Made by a program: the position numbers and the translations under genes | Notes under the pieces: generated by a model | What the model saw: the letters and a program-made list of their open reading frames with translations, nothing else | The model's database searches: none | What the model was told of the DNA's origin: nothing | NCBI GenBank assembly: GCA_023614405.1 | Contig: CM042688.1 | Location: forward strand, 73,084,253-73,148,252 | Direction of reading: 5' to 3' | DNA from: Avena insularis | Lineage: Eukaryota; Streptophyta; Magnoliopsida; Poales; Poaceae | Length of the DNA: 64,000 bases | In this document: in pieces, positions 12,672 to 23,519 of the stretch | Layout: the number at the start of each line of letters is the position of its first letter | How positions within the stretch are numbered: position 1 is the first letter of the stretch

Positions 12672-15600
12672 ATGGTCATCCATATGAGCGAACGCTGGGT
12701 GGTTAGATACAAGGCTGATGCGGTAGCCGACATGGTTCAGAACAACATGACCAAGATAAGATGTCCGTGCCAAATGTGCAAACACCGGAAGTGGATCAAC
12801 CCTGATTCCGGACAACTGGAGTCTCACCTGTTCACGCGCGGTTTCATGCCTGGCTTCTTAGTGAATGAGGAGCCGCCGGTAGATGGCGGTGGCCATGATG
12901 AAGAAGAAGCCAGGGGAGAAGACGAAGGGTCTCCTGGACATGGTCATCATGACGAAGGATATGCCGACGAACATGATCATCATGAAGAAGGAGATGCCAG
13001 CAGACCCAATCATCATGAAGGAGACGATGCCGGAGCAGATGGTGGTGGTGGCGGTGGAGAAGACGGGAGCACGGACACGCCACTAACTTCGGCCTTGCGG
13101 GACCCTCATCTTCAAGAAATACTCCTCAAGCAGACGGCCAACACGAGAGCTGCAGCTAGAGAGAAAGCCAAGCTGGCACAAATGGAGGTAGACGGGAGGA
13201 CTCCATTGTATCCTGGGTGCCGGCCCGAGGATACACGCTTGAGTGTAACGCTGAAGGCTCTGGATATGAAGGCGGAGCACAAATGGACCGACACTAGCTT
13301 CAACGCTCACATGAAATTCTGGCACGCTCGTCTTCCCAAGGACAACACATTGCCAACAAGTATCAAGGAGGCGAGGAAAGTAGTTTGCCCACTAGACCTA
13401 CCGTACGTGAAGTACCACACATGCATCAACGACTGTGCACTTTACCGGAATGAGTACAAGGATAGAACCACATGCCCCGGTGTGCGGCCATGGATGGTAC
13501 AAGAGAGGGAACAAGAAAGTTCCCCGAAAAGTGGTGTGGTACTTTCCTATCACTTCCCATCTGCAGCGGTATTTCGTAGACCCTAAGGAAGCAGAGCTGA
13601 TGCAATGGCACGCGAAGAGGGAGAAGCCAGAAGATGATCCGGAGAAGGGCAAGATCTTGACACACCCCGCGGACGCTAGCCAGTGGAATGCGCTAGACAT
13701 CAAATTCCAAGATGAGTTCGGGCTCGATCCAAGGAACGTTAGGCTAGGCATTAAGCACCAACGGACTCAATCCCTTTGGCAACCAGAGTAGCACGCACAG
13801 CACATGGCCCGTGTTTGTATGGCCGTACAACCTCCCCCTGGTTGTGCACAAAGCAGCAGTACGTACACATGAGTATCCTTATCCAGGGGCCAAAACAACC
13901 GGGTGTCGACATGCATCTGTATCTCGGGCTCCTGAAGAGGAGTTAGCGACGCTGTGGGAGACGCCAAACGCGTCGTGGGATGCCTACACTGGAGATTATT
14001 TCGACCTGAGAGCTGCGTTGCTCACGACGGTGCAGGACTATCCTGGTTACGGATATGTAGCGTGTCAGGTGAACCACGGATTCTGTGCATGTGTCAGGTG
14101 CATGGATAAGACCCGCATCTGCAGCTGTCGAAGGATCCTGGGTCTTCGAAAACCGTGTTCCAAAGGACTCGAATGTGGCTCCGCAAGGATCACCCGTGGA
14201 GAAAACGTGGAGACCTGTTCAATGGCAAAGACGAGCTCGATAATGCCCCACATCGACCTTTGAGCGGTGAAGAAATCAAGGAGCTTCTAGACAATTGGGA
14301 AGAGTGCCCTGAGCCAGGAAAGAAGCGGCCGAGGGAACAACCATCACCGCTGCATGGAGTATGGAAGGCGAGGTCCGTTTTCTGGGACCTTCCTTACTGG
14401 AAGATCCTCCACATGCCCCATAGCCTCGATATGATGCACATCATGAAGAACGTTACCGAGAGCTTGCTCGGCACTCTGATGAACATGCCGGATAGGACCA
14501 AGGATGGGCCGAAAGCAAGAAGCGACCTAAAATTGCTTGGCATTAAGAAGGAACTTTAGTACTCCGATAGTGATGATGCCGACGATGACGATGAACAGAC
14601 GGAAGGGACCCAAGGTCACTGCAAAAGGGCTAAGAAGAATGAGGTGGTGCTTAAAGCTGCATCCTTCACTCTAAGCGAGGAGGAGCTCGAGAGGTTTTTC
14701 CGTTGCCTCCTAGGAGTCAAGGTTCCGCACGGCTACTCTAGGAAGATAAGCAGATATCTGGACGTAGCGAAGAAGAGGTTCAGTGGGATGAAGTCTCACG
14801 ACTGTCACATGCTGATGACGCAGATACTCCCTGTTGCGATCCGAGGGATAATGGACGAGCACGTCCGTGAGACGCTGTTTGGCCTCTGCAACTTCTTCGA
14901 TGTCATATCTAGGAAGTCTATCAGCGTGAAGCAGCTCGGCAGGCTACTGGAAGAGATCGTCGAGATACTATGCGATCTCGAGATTTACTTCCCTCCCACG
15001 TTCTTCGACATCATGGTGCATCTGCTTGTCCATGTCGTGGATGACATCATCCATCTCGGGCCGGTGTTCCTGCACAACATGATGCCATTCGAAAGGCTAA
15101 ACGATGTCATCAAAGGATTCGTTCGCAACAGGTCCCATCCAGATGGAAGCATAGCCAAGGGCTTTCTGACCTACGAGTGCATCTCCTTCTGCCAGAACTA
15201 CCTAAGCACCGAGAACCAGGATGTCGGTCTGCCCACCAGGAAGCACCTCGGGAGGCTTGCTGGATTTGGTCACCGCGAGGGCTGCCACACACTCCACGTC
15301 GGCATCGAACTCGAACATGCTGACTTTGATAGGGCAAACCGAGTCGCGCTAGAACACATACAGTTGGTTGGCCCCTGGGTGGATGAGCACAAAACCTTAA
15401 TCGAGCAGAAGCTCACCAACCTGGGCAAGCCGAGGAAGAAGGGAGACGTAACCAGAGAGCACAACGCCAGCTTCACGGGATGGTTCAAGAAAAGGCTACT
15501 CGAAAGTCCCATGCCGACGCCTTATACTGAAGATCAGAAACTCATATTCTCACTCTCACAAGGCCCCGAGTGCAACGTTAGGACCTATCAGATGTAACAC

Positions 15601-16179
15601 CGAGGAGAAGGATAAGAATAGAGAATACCAAAACTCAGGAGTAACTATGCTATCATATGCCGATGACGAGACTGATGTCAAGGAAATATTCTACGGAAGG
15701 ATCGAGGAGATATGGGAACTCGACTACTGCGGAGTGACGGTGCCGATGTTTCGTGTTAGATGGGCCAAGAGCGTCGAAAAAGATGGCCGGTTTTTCACCA
15801 ACATGGTTATACCGATGCCAAATCGAAGAACGCCTCCACGAAAAATGAGCCATGGGTGCTCGCTAGCCAAGTTGACCAATGCTTCTTCATTACCGACCCG
15901 ACAAAGCCAAGACGTGTTGTCGTGAGGAAGGGCAAGAGGAGCATCATCGGAATGGAAGGACCCGCCAACAAGCAAGACATCGACAAGAACGGCGATCCCA
16001 ATATCAAAGAGGAATTTGACAAGTACTTCGACAAGCCAACTACTTATGCTAAAGTAAGAAGTAAGACCACCCTACCGGCTAAAGGTTGCCCATACACGAG
16101 AAGAAATCTCAAGGTGGCCGGCCTAAAGTATTCTACCGCGAATAAGAAGGGCAAGAAAGTTGTTGTAAAGAGACACTAG
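12672..16179 (+). pseudogene. TNP2-like CACTA transposase (broken)
   Basis: This is the catalytic transposase gene of the CACTA element. In order it shows: a transposase-associated N-terminal domain with Cys/His residues (12690-12860, 'RCPCQMCKHRKWI'); an acidic His/Asp/Glu-rich linker (12880-13080); a Transposase_21/TNP2 core in pieces (13300-14540; 'KVPRKVVWYFPI', 'LLTTVQDYPGYG', 'HSLDMMHIMKNV'); a DUF4218 region (14770-15250; 'FFDVISRKSI', 'GPVFLHNMMPFERLN'); and a DUF4216 region (15680-16060; 'FYGRIEEIWELDYCG', 'DQCFFITDP'). The frame is broken near 13475, 13755, 14150, 15592 and 15790, and a TAG interrupts it at 14557-14559. The start at 12672 follows a likely splice acceptor. TNP2 proteins cut and join element ends in the nucleus. 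This copy looks inactive, unless some breaks are sequence errors or unrecognised introns. Confidence 0.88.
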
Positions 16180-16340
16180 CTACCTCGGAGCCGACTTAGC
16201 GGTTTTTGACGCATTTTTTGTACTAATTTAGTGCACACGTGTGCTCGCACGCCTGCATATATGTATTACTTTGACAAACTAATGTATGCGGATAATATTG
16301 AGGCAAATATATTAAGGCAAATATATTAATTCTTGTTTTT

Positions 16341-16460
16341 AATAGGCAAATATATTAGTTTTTGCTTTTAATATATTATTACCATCCATAAAATATTTTT
16401 AATAGGCAAATATATTAGTTCTTGCTTTTAATATATTATTACCATCCTTAAAATATTTTT
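16341..16460. repeat. Exact-period 60-bp tandem duplication
   Basis: Two copies (16341-16400 and 16401-16460) of 'aataggcaaatatattag...' differ at about two or three positions. AT-rich, downstream of the transposase gene; no function apparent. Confidence 0.85.
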
Positions 16461-16607
16461 TAAAAAGTCAAAAAAAATGTGGCTGTGCCAACAATTGGAC
16501 CTGGCCGCCCAGGTTTAGAACAGAGAGGAGGAAGCACCGAACCAATGTGGTAAGCTTCGTTTTCTGTCAAACAATAGCGCAACGCGCGTTTTGTACTATC
16601 CCCAAAA

Positions 16608-16646
16608 ATTCCGTGGCGCGTATCTGAACAGATGCGCCACAGAATA
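16608..16646. repeat. Internal copy of subterminal-type palindrome
   Basis: 'ccgtggcgcgtat' and 'atgcgccacaga' form the same kind of palindrome as at the element ends, but this one is in the middle, 70-90 bp before a CpG-rich block. It may mark the promoter zone of the second transcription unit or the end of a nested or captured segment. Confidence 0.6.
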
Positions 16647-16689
16647 CTGTGACTTAGAAAATTTTCCCCATATCGTCCCAAATACCATT

Positions 16690-17141
16690 TCTTTTTCCCC
16701 ATATCGCCTCGCTGCGCCGCGCCGCCCAGAACCCTAGCACGCCTCGCTGCGCCGCGCCGCCCTTGCCCCGCCGTTCCGCCGCACCGCGCTTGCCCCACCG
16801 TGCCGCCGCGCCGCACCCGCCTTGCCTCGCCGTGGCCTCGCAGACCTCGCCATGGTCTCGCAGAGCACCAGGAGGAGGAGGCCCGCTCCAGCGTCCAGGA
16901 CCACCGCCACCACCACCCCGCAGGTGACCCCTCTCCTCCTTTCCTGCCCCCTTCCTTTTTTGTCGCAACTTTTTTGCTACCGGTTTCAACTCCTCGCGCT
17001 CGCGGCGCCCGTCGCCTGGAATATGCATTCAACGTGCTGTCGTCGACCACTGATATCTCTGACTCTGGTGGGCCTTCTTCTCCCGACGACTTTGTTGTGC
17101 CGAAATCCCTTGAGCCGCTCGATCTGTATACTATCAAGGTA
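16690..17141 (+). other. CpG-rich exon-like block within CACTA
   Basis: A very GC-rich stretch begins with two copies of 'cgcctcgctgcgccgcgccg' (16706 and 16743). It contains an ATG at 16852 starting an Arg/Ala/Thr-rich frame that reaches a possible 5' splice site ('ccgcag|gtgacc') at 16924. A second open segment follows to 17141 ('DISDSGGPSSPDDFVV' on frame +), ending in 'atcaag|gtagca'. It could be the 5' leader of the second CACTA gene or captured host sequence. I recognise no protein family. The long minus-strand frame here (16460-17137) is best explained by GC bias. Confidence 0.35.
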
Positions 17142-18470
17142 GCATTGACATGTTGGTACCTTGATAGTCGCTGAGTCCTTAGTCATAAACCAGACCTGAC
17201 AGAGCCATGGACTAATCGGAGGCCTAGACTAGAGGAGGGTTGCTTTGGTTTACTTTGGACTGCTCTTAAATTAATGGTTCCCGGTCTGGCTTAGGCAGTT
17301 TTGCTAGAGTGGAGAACTAGTATTCAATCTTCTGTAGCTATTGATCCTGGCAAAACTAGTTTTTATTTTGTTAACCTCAACCATGAAATATCCCTAAACA
17401 TAATTTGGTACTATATGTATGTGGTACCCTACCATGTGCGTTGCATGGCTCATACGTAATTTATCTTTGGTCTCAAATTGTTATCAGGTTTAGATGCTAT
17501 GGAATGGGCACTCCTGGAGTCCTCGGTCTGTTTGTTAAAGCCTACCACTTGTTCCTCTATGTTTCTTCTCTATGCTATGTTTGTCTTGTGAAAATTCTTG
17601 CTACTGGATTGTCGCAACTTTTATTTCGTTTAGTTTTTTGTGGCAATCCAATCCACCTAAACTTTGACCCCATATCCTTATCAGATGTGCATGGCATTGA
17701 TTCTTCTCCAACTAGAAAATGGAGGGTTCCTGCTTCATAAATAGTGCATTATCCTGTTATCCTTGACCTAATGGTTCTAGCTGCCTCCTGCTCTTCATCA
17801 TTGGAGAGGACAAATCTTGCCTGTTGAATATTGGTTAACTTGCATGTTCTGGTGGTGGTGGTGGTTGCATCATCAGTCATGTTAACTCCCTTTCAAGCCA
17901 ATGAAGCCAAACAATAATCCACCCGTTAACTTTGCAGTGAATTTCCTTTTTCATCCATGTGTCAGCCATTAAAAAATGCTAGGCTAGCAGTAATAAAGAA
18001 TGATCAGTGGGTAATAACAGTGTGTATCATGTATGTCTACAATTCCATTATTACGTACCATACCATCCTCTCTGTAATAAACCCCGAAAAAATGAAAACC
18101 AAAACACCAATTCCACAATCTGGGTACTCCACTTGACTATCGCAGTACAAGTGCACGATCGATACTCTTGCATGCTTTTAGCATGCTTTAGCTAGCTATA
18201 TCTCTGAAGTCTGCACTGGACTTTGCTTTGCTGTGAGTGAATCATTTATATCTCTGCAGTATCTCTCTGTTAGTATACCTCTGCAGTATATCTCTGTGAG
18301 TGAATCATGCTTTTAGCTAGCTAGCTATATCTCTATAGTATATCTCTGTCAGCTAGAAAAGAAAAGACCATCATCAGGAGTTTCTATTGTATGGTGTTGG
18401 AGCACCATATGTGGCTGTGGAGCACAATTTGTGCTTTTTTGTATGTGAAATGTTTGCAGGGAAATCATCC
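17142..18470. other. CACTA interior without recognisable gene
   Basis: AT-rich sequence with no supported coding region. From about 18190 to 18355 it carries irregular repeats of 'tatatctctgcagtat' and 'gtgagtgaatcat'. Probably intron or leader sequence between the two CACTA genes. Confidence 0.5.
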
Positions 18471-18658
18471 GAGCTGCCCATTTCTCCTGAAATGTTGATT
18501 TCGATCCATTTCGGTCGAGAAATGGGGCTCCTATGTCAAAAAATTAGCGAAGGTCATGCCGAATTTTTTGGTCGACACTTAGTAATTTTTTGACATATGA
18601 GACCCATTTCTCGAACGAAGTGGAAATGAATTGACACTTCAGGAGAAATGGGCAGCTC
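18471..18658. promoter_or_regulatory. 190-bp foldback hairpin upstream of CACTA gene 2
   Basis: Two arms of about 76 bp (18471-18546 and 18583-18658) are near-perfect reverse complements, both starting or ending with 'gagctgcccatttctcctga' and closing on 'tgtcaaaaaatta'. The loop of about 36 bp contains 'ggtcatgccgaa'. The fold lies 70-250 bp before the ATG at 18727. Motifs are shared with 12491-12575 before gene 1. It could be a regulatory fold, a small-RNA precursor or an embedded MITE. Confidence 0.75.
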
Positions 18659-18726
18659 ATTTTAAATATTGTCAACCCTAATTAATACTAACTTCCTCAT
18701 TATAATTTGTTTAGAAGTGTGCAAAC

Positions 18727-21700
18727 ATGTCGCCCGCCGATGGGGCCGGCACTTCTAAGGCCTCCATGAGCGTCGAAGACCAAGCCAGAGCGGCGAACCT
18801 CACTTTCTGGGAGGCGGCGGCGCAGCATGAGGCGGCGGAGTCTCAGCATGAGGACGTGGCAGCTACTACGGGCCACGATGGGGATGATGAGCAAGAGGGG
18901 GAGAGGACTACCAGATAGATGAAGCCGAGGAGGAGGATGCGACCACCTCCGATGGTGGAGGCCGCACGACCGATGGCGGGGACCGCACGGATGGCGGTAC
19001 CAGCAACCCGTTCGTTAAGAAGAATAAGAAGCCGAGGAAGGATCGGAAGCCGCAAAAGCTCGCTGACACCACCGACGAGATCACTCTGGTCTCGGAAAGT
19101 GGCCTTCCGTTGGAGCCTCCGGATGTTGCCGCCGGGTACGGCATGCAACTCGGGTACATCATCCGGGAAAGCATGTCGATCAACACGAAGCACCTGAGAA
19201 GTGAAGCAAATGAGCGGTTGGTGGCGAACTGCCTTAAGAAGCTTCACCGATGGTACAAGTTCCCAGCCCCGTACACCGACAAATTGGAAAAATCCAATAA
19301 GGTGAACAGGTTAGCCATCACGAAGATGGCCAATGCCTTGAGAAGATGGAGAACCCGGGTGAAGAACAAGATCACGAAAAAGGAAAGCTAGGATAAGATC
19401 AAGAAGGGTGAGCCCATGATCGACGAAGACGAGTTCAAGATATTCAAGGCAGAGATGGAGACTGACGAAGCGAAGGCATGGACGGAGTGGGGTCGGGAAA
19501 TGCGGGAACAGAACATAGGTAACCACCGATGTGGAAGCGGCGGTTACAGGGGAAAGAAGGCCATATGGGCAAGGGAGGATGCCGAGGTTGAGCGTCTCGA
19601 GAAATAAAATCCGTTTTTAAAAATCACGGACGAGCAGACCCGCTACTTTGTCCGGGCCCGCTACTATCTGGACAAGGATTCCAAGGAATTCATCACCGAC
19701 GATGATGATGTGAGGAAGTTTGAGAATAATCTAGTAAGGAATTTACTCGCGGTCCATTTGATTTCATTTTGAATAATGAAGGCAAGTTCCTAAATGGGTT
19801 CACCTTTCCTTATCTGCAGGACACTTAAATCAAGGCTCCGCGCGAGGCGCCGGACTCGTCGTCCCAGGGCTCGACGGAGCCGTGGGACACGATTTTCAAT
19901 AGGGCGACCAACGCCTTCAAGGGGAGGCCACAGTCCGAGCCGCCCACGTCATTTGGCCGTATCTCTGGCTTTGGAACGAGCACAAAGTTCCACGAGTACT
20001 ACAACGAGGAAGCCAAGAAGAGAAAGGAGAGGCGGACCCAGTCGGCGGCTCAGGATCAAGCCGAGAAGGAAGAGCTGAAGCGGAAGATCGCGCATCTGGA
20101 GGCCAGTAAGGTGGACTAGGACGAGGTGAACACGATAGTGCAGCAGAAGATCCTCGAGATGCTACCCCCTCGGCTGATGGAGGGGATAGCAAAATGGAAT
20201 GTGGATGGTCAGGTGGGGCCGATACAAGTGCCCAGCACCGGCGGCAGCACCTCGAGCCACCAAGTGTCACCAGACATGGTTACCCCGCCGCCCTCCATCC
20301 CTACGGCGTAGCCGATGGAGTTGGATGCACCGGAGCTGCCCCCTCCTGCCGAGACTACCAAGGCACAGCAGCCGGCAGCGGCGGTGCTTCCTAATGCACC
20401 CGAGACGGAGAAGAAGAAGGATCAGCCACCGGCCGCCCGTGTCTAGGCATTAGCCAAGCTCGGCGCCCTCACCAAGGTAAAATAAGTAGTTAGTCAGCAT
20501 TCTCTACTTAATGCCTTTGATTGGCTGCCATCTCATGATGCATATCTGTATGCCTCAGGACACTCCGTGCATGCTCCTAAACAAGGTGCCCAGCGGCGAG
20601 TTGAAGGATGTTGCCACGGGAAAGCTAATACAACCGGCGAACCGCACGATGCACTACAAGCCCATGGACGATGTCGTGATGCGCGTCGAGTTGGGTCGAG
20701 TGTTGGGGGATTGCGAAGACATGGACCCTCCCATGCAACCTCCAGGAGCCGACGAGCGCCTGACCCTGGAAGGTTGCCATGGCTATCCCATGATTTGGCC
20801 AACGACCCAGATTCGTATTGGGTCTCGCTCCACCGGTGCCACCTCGGTCGTCCGGCCGCCAAGGACGAAGCCTCCTGCTGCACCGGTCATCGTCGCCGCC
20901 ACCACAAGCCGTCACCAGAGACTCTTGGGAGCGTCTGCACCGGCGCCACAAGCACCCAAGGGCGTGGTTGCTCCTCGACCGCCATCGCCCCCGCCTAAAG
21001 GCAAGGCCATGGCACCGCAACCTCCATCGCCACCACCCCAAGATGATGTGGACATGGCGGCCTTCGATGCCAACATCGAGGTGGATGATGATGATGCACC
21101 GGTCGACGTCAATGCCTTCATCACCGGCGCCAGCAAAGGACCGTTCATGCCTCCTCTCGTTGAAGAACCATCATTCCACGATCAAGCTAGCCATCCCAAG
21201 AAGCGCCTAGTCTTCCGTGGGTTTTCTTAGGAGACGCCTCCGGCCGCCGAGACACAACCTCCATCGGCCGGAATCATTTTCAGCCCTGACACACTCCGCA
21301 GGACGGCTGGTGACGGGTTAGCATCGCCAGTGGAGGCTGCTGATGCAAAGAGGAAGAGGGTGAGGAAGAGGCCAAACAGGAACAAGGACAAGGCTGCGAG
21401 CCAGCCCGCTCCGATCTGTTACCGGGACGATGTTGTACCACCCCACGAGGATGGCTTGACCAGAGTGCACGAAGCTGGTCAGCCCATACTACCTCCGGAA
21501 CTGCGCCGCCTGGCTTCAGGAGCTATGATGACTTTGCATGAAGGTATCCTGACACTGGACGGCCTCCTTCTCAAGGACAAGGACCCGAGTTACCCGGTGT
21601 TCACCGCCAAGGTGCTGGAGGATGTGGGCTTCATCACCGATGCCCCTGCAGATGTGTACTTCATAGCCTACGAGGACATCTTCAAGCTGTTCCACTCGAG

Positions 21701-22591
21701 ACGGCTAGACTATAACTTGGTCCGCCTATTCACGCTCAATCTGGCGATGAAGGTCAAGAGAGAGGACACCCCGTTCATCGCGATAGCGGATCCCTACTAC
21801 ATGCGGGCTAGCTAGCTGGAAGAAGGAACAAGGACTTAGGCCCGGGGAAAGTCCTACCTTCAGAAGCTATTGATGGACAACAAGAGGAAGGACAACATCC
21901 TTGTGCCTTTCTTTCCCGAGTAAGTGTACACATCCTCCTACAGCCATCGTAACACATAAGTATTTCTTTCTATTGCTCTTTTCCAACATCCCGTTCCACA
22001 TTGTGTGTTGCGCAGAGACAAGTACTGCATGCTCATCGTCCTCTCCACGAGGTATTCGCTTGCCACCTACTTCGACTCGGGGAGTGCGAGGAGGAAGAAC
22101 TACGCCAGAGTAAGGAGCATTCTGGATGATGCTATCGAGGGCTATGCCAATCAGGGAGGCCCCTTCAACTATAAGGGGGGGGGGCTTACAGGGACGATGG
22201 CCGACACAAGTTCAAGCACGTGTTTGAATTCCCCTACATCAAGCAGCCATCTGACAGTGTGAAGGAGGCCTTCTACGTTTGCCATCACCTCAAAGGGTTT
22301 GTCCGGGATTGCGAGATGCTAACGCTGCCATCTTCTCTCCAAGGATGGGCCCAAAAGTTGCATGGGATCAGTGACCCCGATCTCAGGGAAGACTTCCATG
22401 ATACGCAGGTGAAGCTGTCACATATCATCATGGAACAGGTCAACACATGTGGTGGGATCTTACACCAGCCCAGGTCATTCACCAAGAGGGAGATCGAAGC
22501 CCGCCTCAAGGCGCAGGGTGACTTCAGGACATGGACGACAAAAGACATGTACAAGCCGTTCCCGGCGCCCTGCGAGGAGAAGGCTACTTGA
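18727..22591 (+). pseudogene. CACTA second gene, multi-exon (broken)
   Basis: Open segments follow one another: 18727-18890 (Ala/Glu-rich start 'MSPADGAGTSKASM'); 18890-19740, a plant En/Spm-type accessory region ('LGYIIRESMSINTKHL', 'KMANALRRWRTRVK'); 19820-20460, coiled-coil then Pro-rich, after a 3' splice site 'tatctgcag'; 20560-21840, with Pro/Ala-rich linker ('PPQDDVDMAAFDANI') and 'YEDIFKLFHSRRLDYNLVR'; and, after another acceptor ('gttgcgcag', near 22016), a segment like the Ulp1/C48 protease fold ('YCMLIVLSTRYSLATYFDSG', 'AFYVCHHLKGFVRD'). In-frame stops: TAG at 19389, 20117, 20309, 20444, 21228, 21813 and 21837; TAA at 19605 and 19826. Frameshifts occur near 18890 and at a 10-G run (22175-22184). 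Such proteins are usual companions of TNP2 in grass CACTA elements; their role is not settled. Confidence 0.75.
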
Positions 22592-22801
22592 CCGAGAGAG
22601 CGTGTGTATCGGTGGACATGTAGTGTGTGTGTCAAAAAACTTAACTCGCCTAGCTTGAAACCATCGTTGTTATTGTGTCGGACATGTTGTCGTGTTTCTT
22701 TCATTGTCATCGATGCATTGTTTTAAGTTTATGAATGCCTTTCTCTAATATTTGTCAACATATATATTTGCATGATGTACTAATATGCCTTGTCAATAGA
22801 T

Positions 22802-23032
22802 ATGCCGACGTACGTTGTGTACAAGGGTCGGGTTCCAGGTGTCTACGAGGAGTGGGTGGACTGCCACCAACAAGTGGACAAGTTCAGCGGCAACAACTAC
22901 AAGGGATACGCGACTAGAGAGGAGGCGATGGCCAAGTGGAGGAGACACGTGCGGGAGAAGAACCGTACGAAGATCTTGGTGCCGCTCCTCCTCACCGGCA
23001 TCGCGGTTACGGTATACTACATTCTGTCCTAA
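22802..23032 (+). CDS. Small RNase H1 hybrid-binding-domain protein with C-terminal membrane segment
   Basis: An intact 76-residue ORF. Residues 3-45 match the RNase H1 N-terminal/viroplasmin (Cauli_VI) pattern: 'YVVYKGRVPGVYEEW' followed by 'NNYKGYATREEAMAKW'. In known proteins this domain binds RNA-DNA hybrids or dsRNA. A basic stretch (residues 47-58) precedes a hydrophobic segment, residues 58-75 ('LVPLLLTGIAVTVYYIL'), which looks like a tail anchor. No RNase H catalytic domain follows. The start at 22802 lies right after a probable splice acceptor ('ccttgtcaatag'), so it may instead be the last exon of the preceding gene. It is the only unbroken coding unit in this CACTA copy. Tail-anchored location and nucleic-acid binding are inferred from sequence. 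Confidence 0.7.
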   Translation: MPTYVVYKGRVPGVYEEWVDCHQQVDKFSGNNYKGYATREEAMAKWRRHVREKNRTKILVPLLLTGIAVTVYYILS

Positions 23033-23300
23033 GGTAGGCGGTGAAAACATCGCGCGGTTGTAAGTTATGTGAGTGAGATGAACACTTGTGAAATATACTT
23101 GTACACTTATTCGGTTCTAAGTGATGTGATTGATGAACACTTGTGAACATTCGTGCTTGTTGATGTATTATATGTGAACTGGAATATTTGTACTGCTGTG
23201 TGCAGCTTTTCTGTGAATTTTTATGTATTTCCTGTAATATACCTGTTATATACCTGTATTTGTACCAGATTCTAAAAATTTCGAAATTCTGAAAAAAAGG

Positions 23301-23492
23301 ATTCTGTGGAGCATATGGCTATATGCGCCACAGAATGTACCATAGAATTCTGTGGCGCCTATAGCCATATGTGCCACAGAATTTGGAGAATTCTGTGGCG
23401 CATATGCATATGCGCCACAGAAATATAATTTTAGTGGCGACAATTTAGTGGCGACTACTAGATGCGCCACAGAAAGCGTTTTTGGTGCGCCA
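23301..23492. repeat. CACTA right subterminal palindromic repeats
   Basis: Three to four palindromes of the 'ctgtggcgc...gcgccacaga' type mirror those at the left end. Confidence 0.85.
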
Positions 23493-23494
23493 CT

Positions 23495-23516
23495 GATAAC
23501 GTTTTTCATAGTAGTG
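23495..23516 (-). repeat. CACTA right terminal inverted repeat
   Basis: The reverse complement begins CACTACTATGAAAAACG, matching the left terminus apart from a single substitution and a 1-bp indel. Followed by TTT (23517-23519). Confidence 0.9.
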
Positions 23517-23519
23517 TTT

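Larger units (their letters stand above)
11615..23516 (+). mobile_element. CACTA (En/Spm-type) DNA transposon, full length, 11.9 kb
   Basis: Both ends are present: CACTACTAGGAAAACG on the left and, on the opposite strand at the right, CACTACTATGAAAAACG. They are flanked by TTT on each side. Subterminal regions carry clustered palindromic 'tgtggcgcatat...atatgcgccaca' repeats, as is usual for CACTA elements. Inside are a TNP2-type transposase gene (12672-16179), a second multi-exon gene (18727-22591) and a small RNase H1-HBD ORF (22802-23032), all on the plus strand. Both large genes carry stops and frameshifts, so the copy is probably non-autonomous now, although its termini look competent. 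It lies inside a non-coding interspersed repeat, giving a nested arrangement. Confidence 0.93.

Noticed and set aside
16460..17137. 225-codon minus-strand ORF rich in Gly/Arg
   Set aside because: GC-skewed block with open frames in several phases; it opposes the CACTA gene direction.
20533..21148. Minus-strand ORFs opposite the second CACTA gene
   Set aside because: Shadows of the GC-rich coding strand, which has the recognisable protein sequence.
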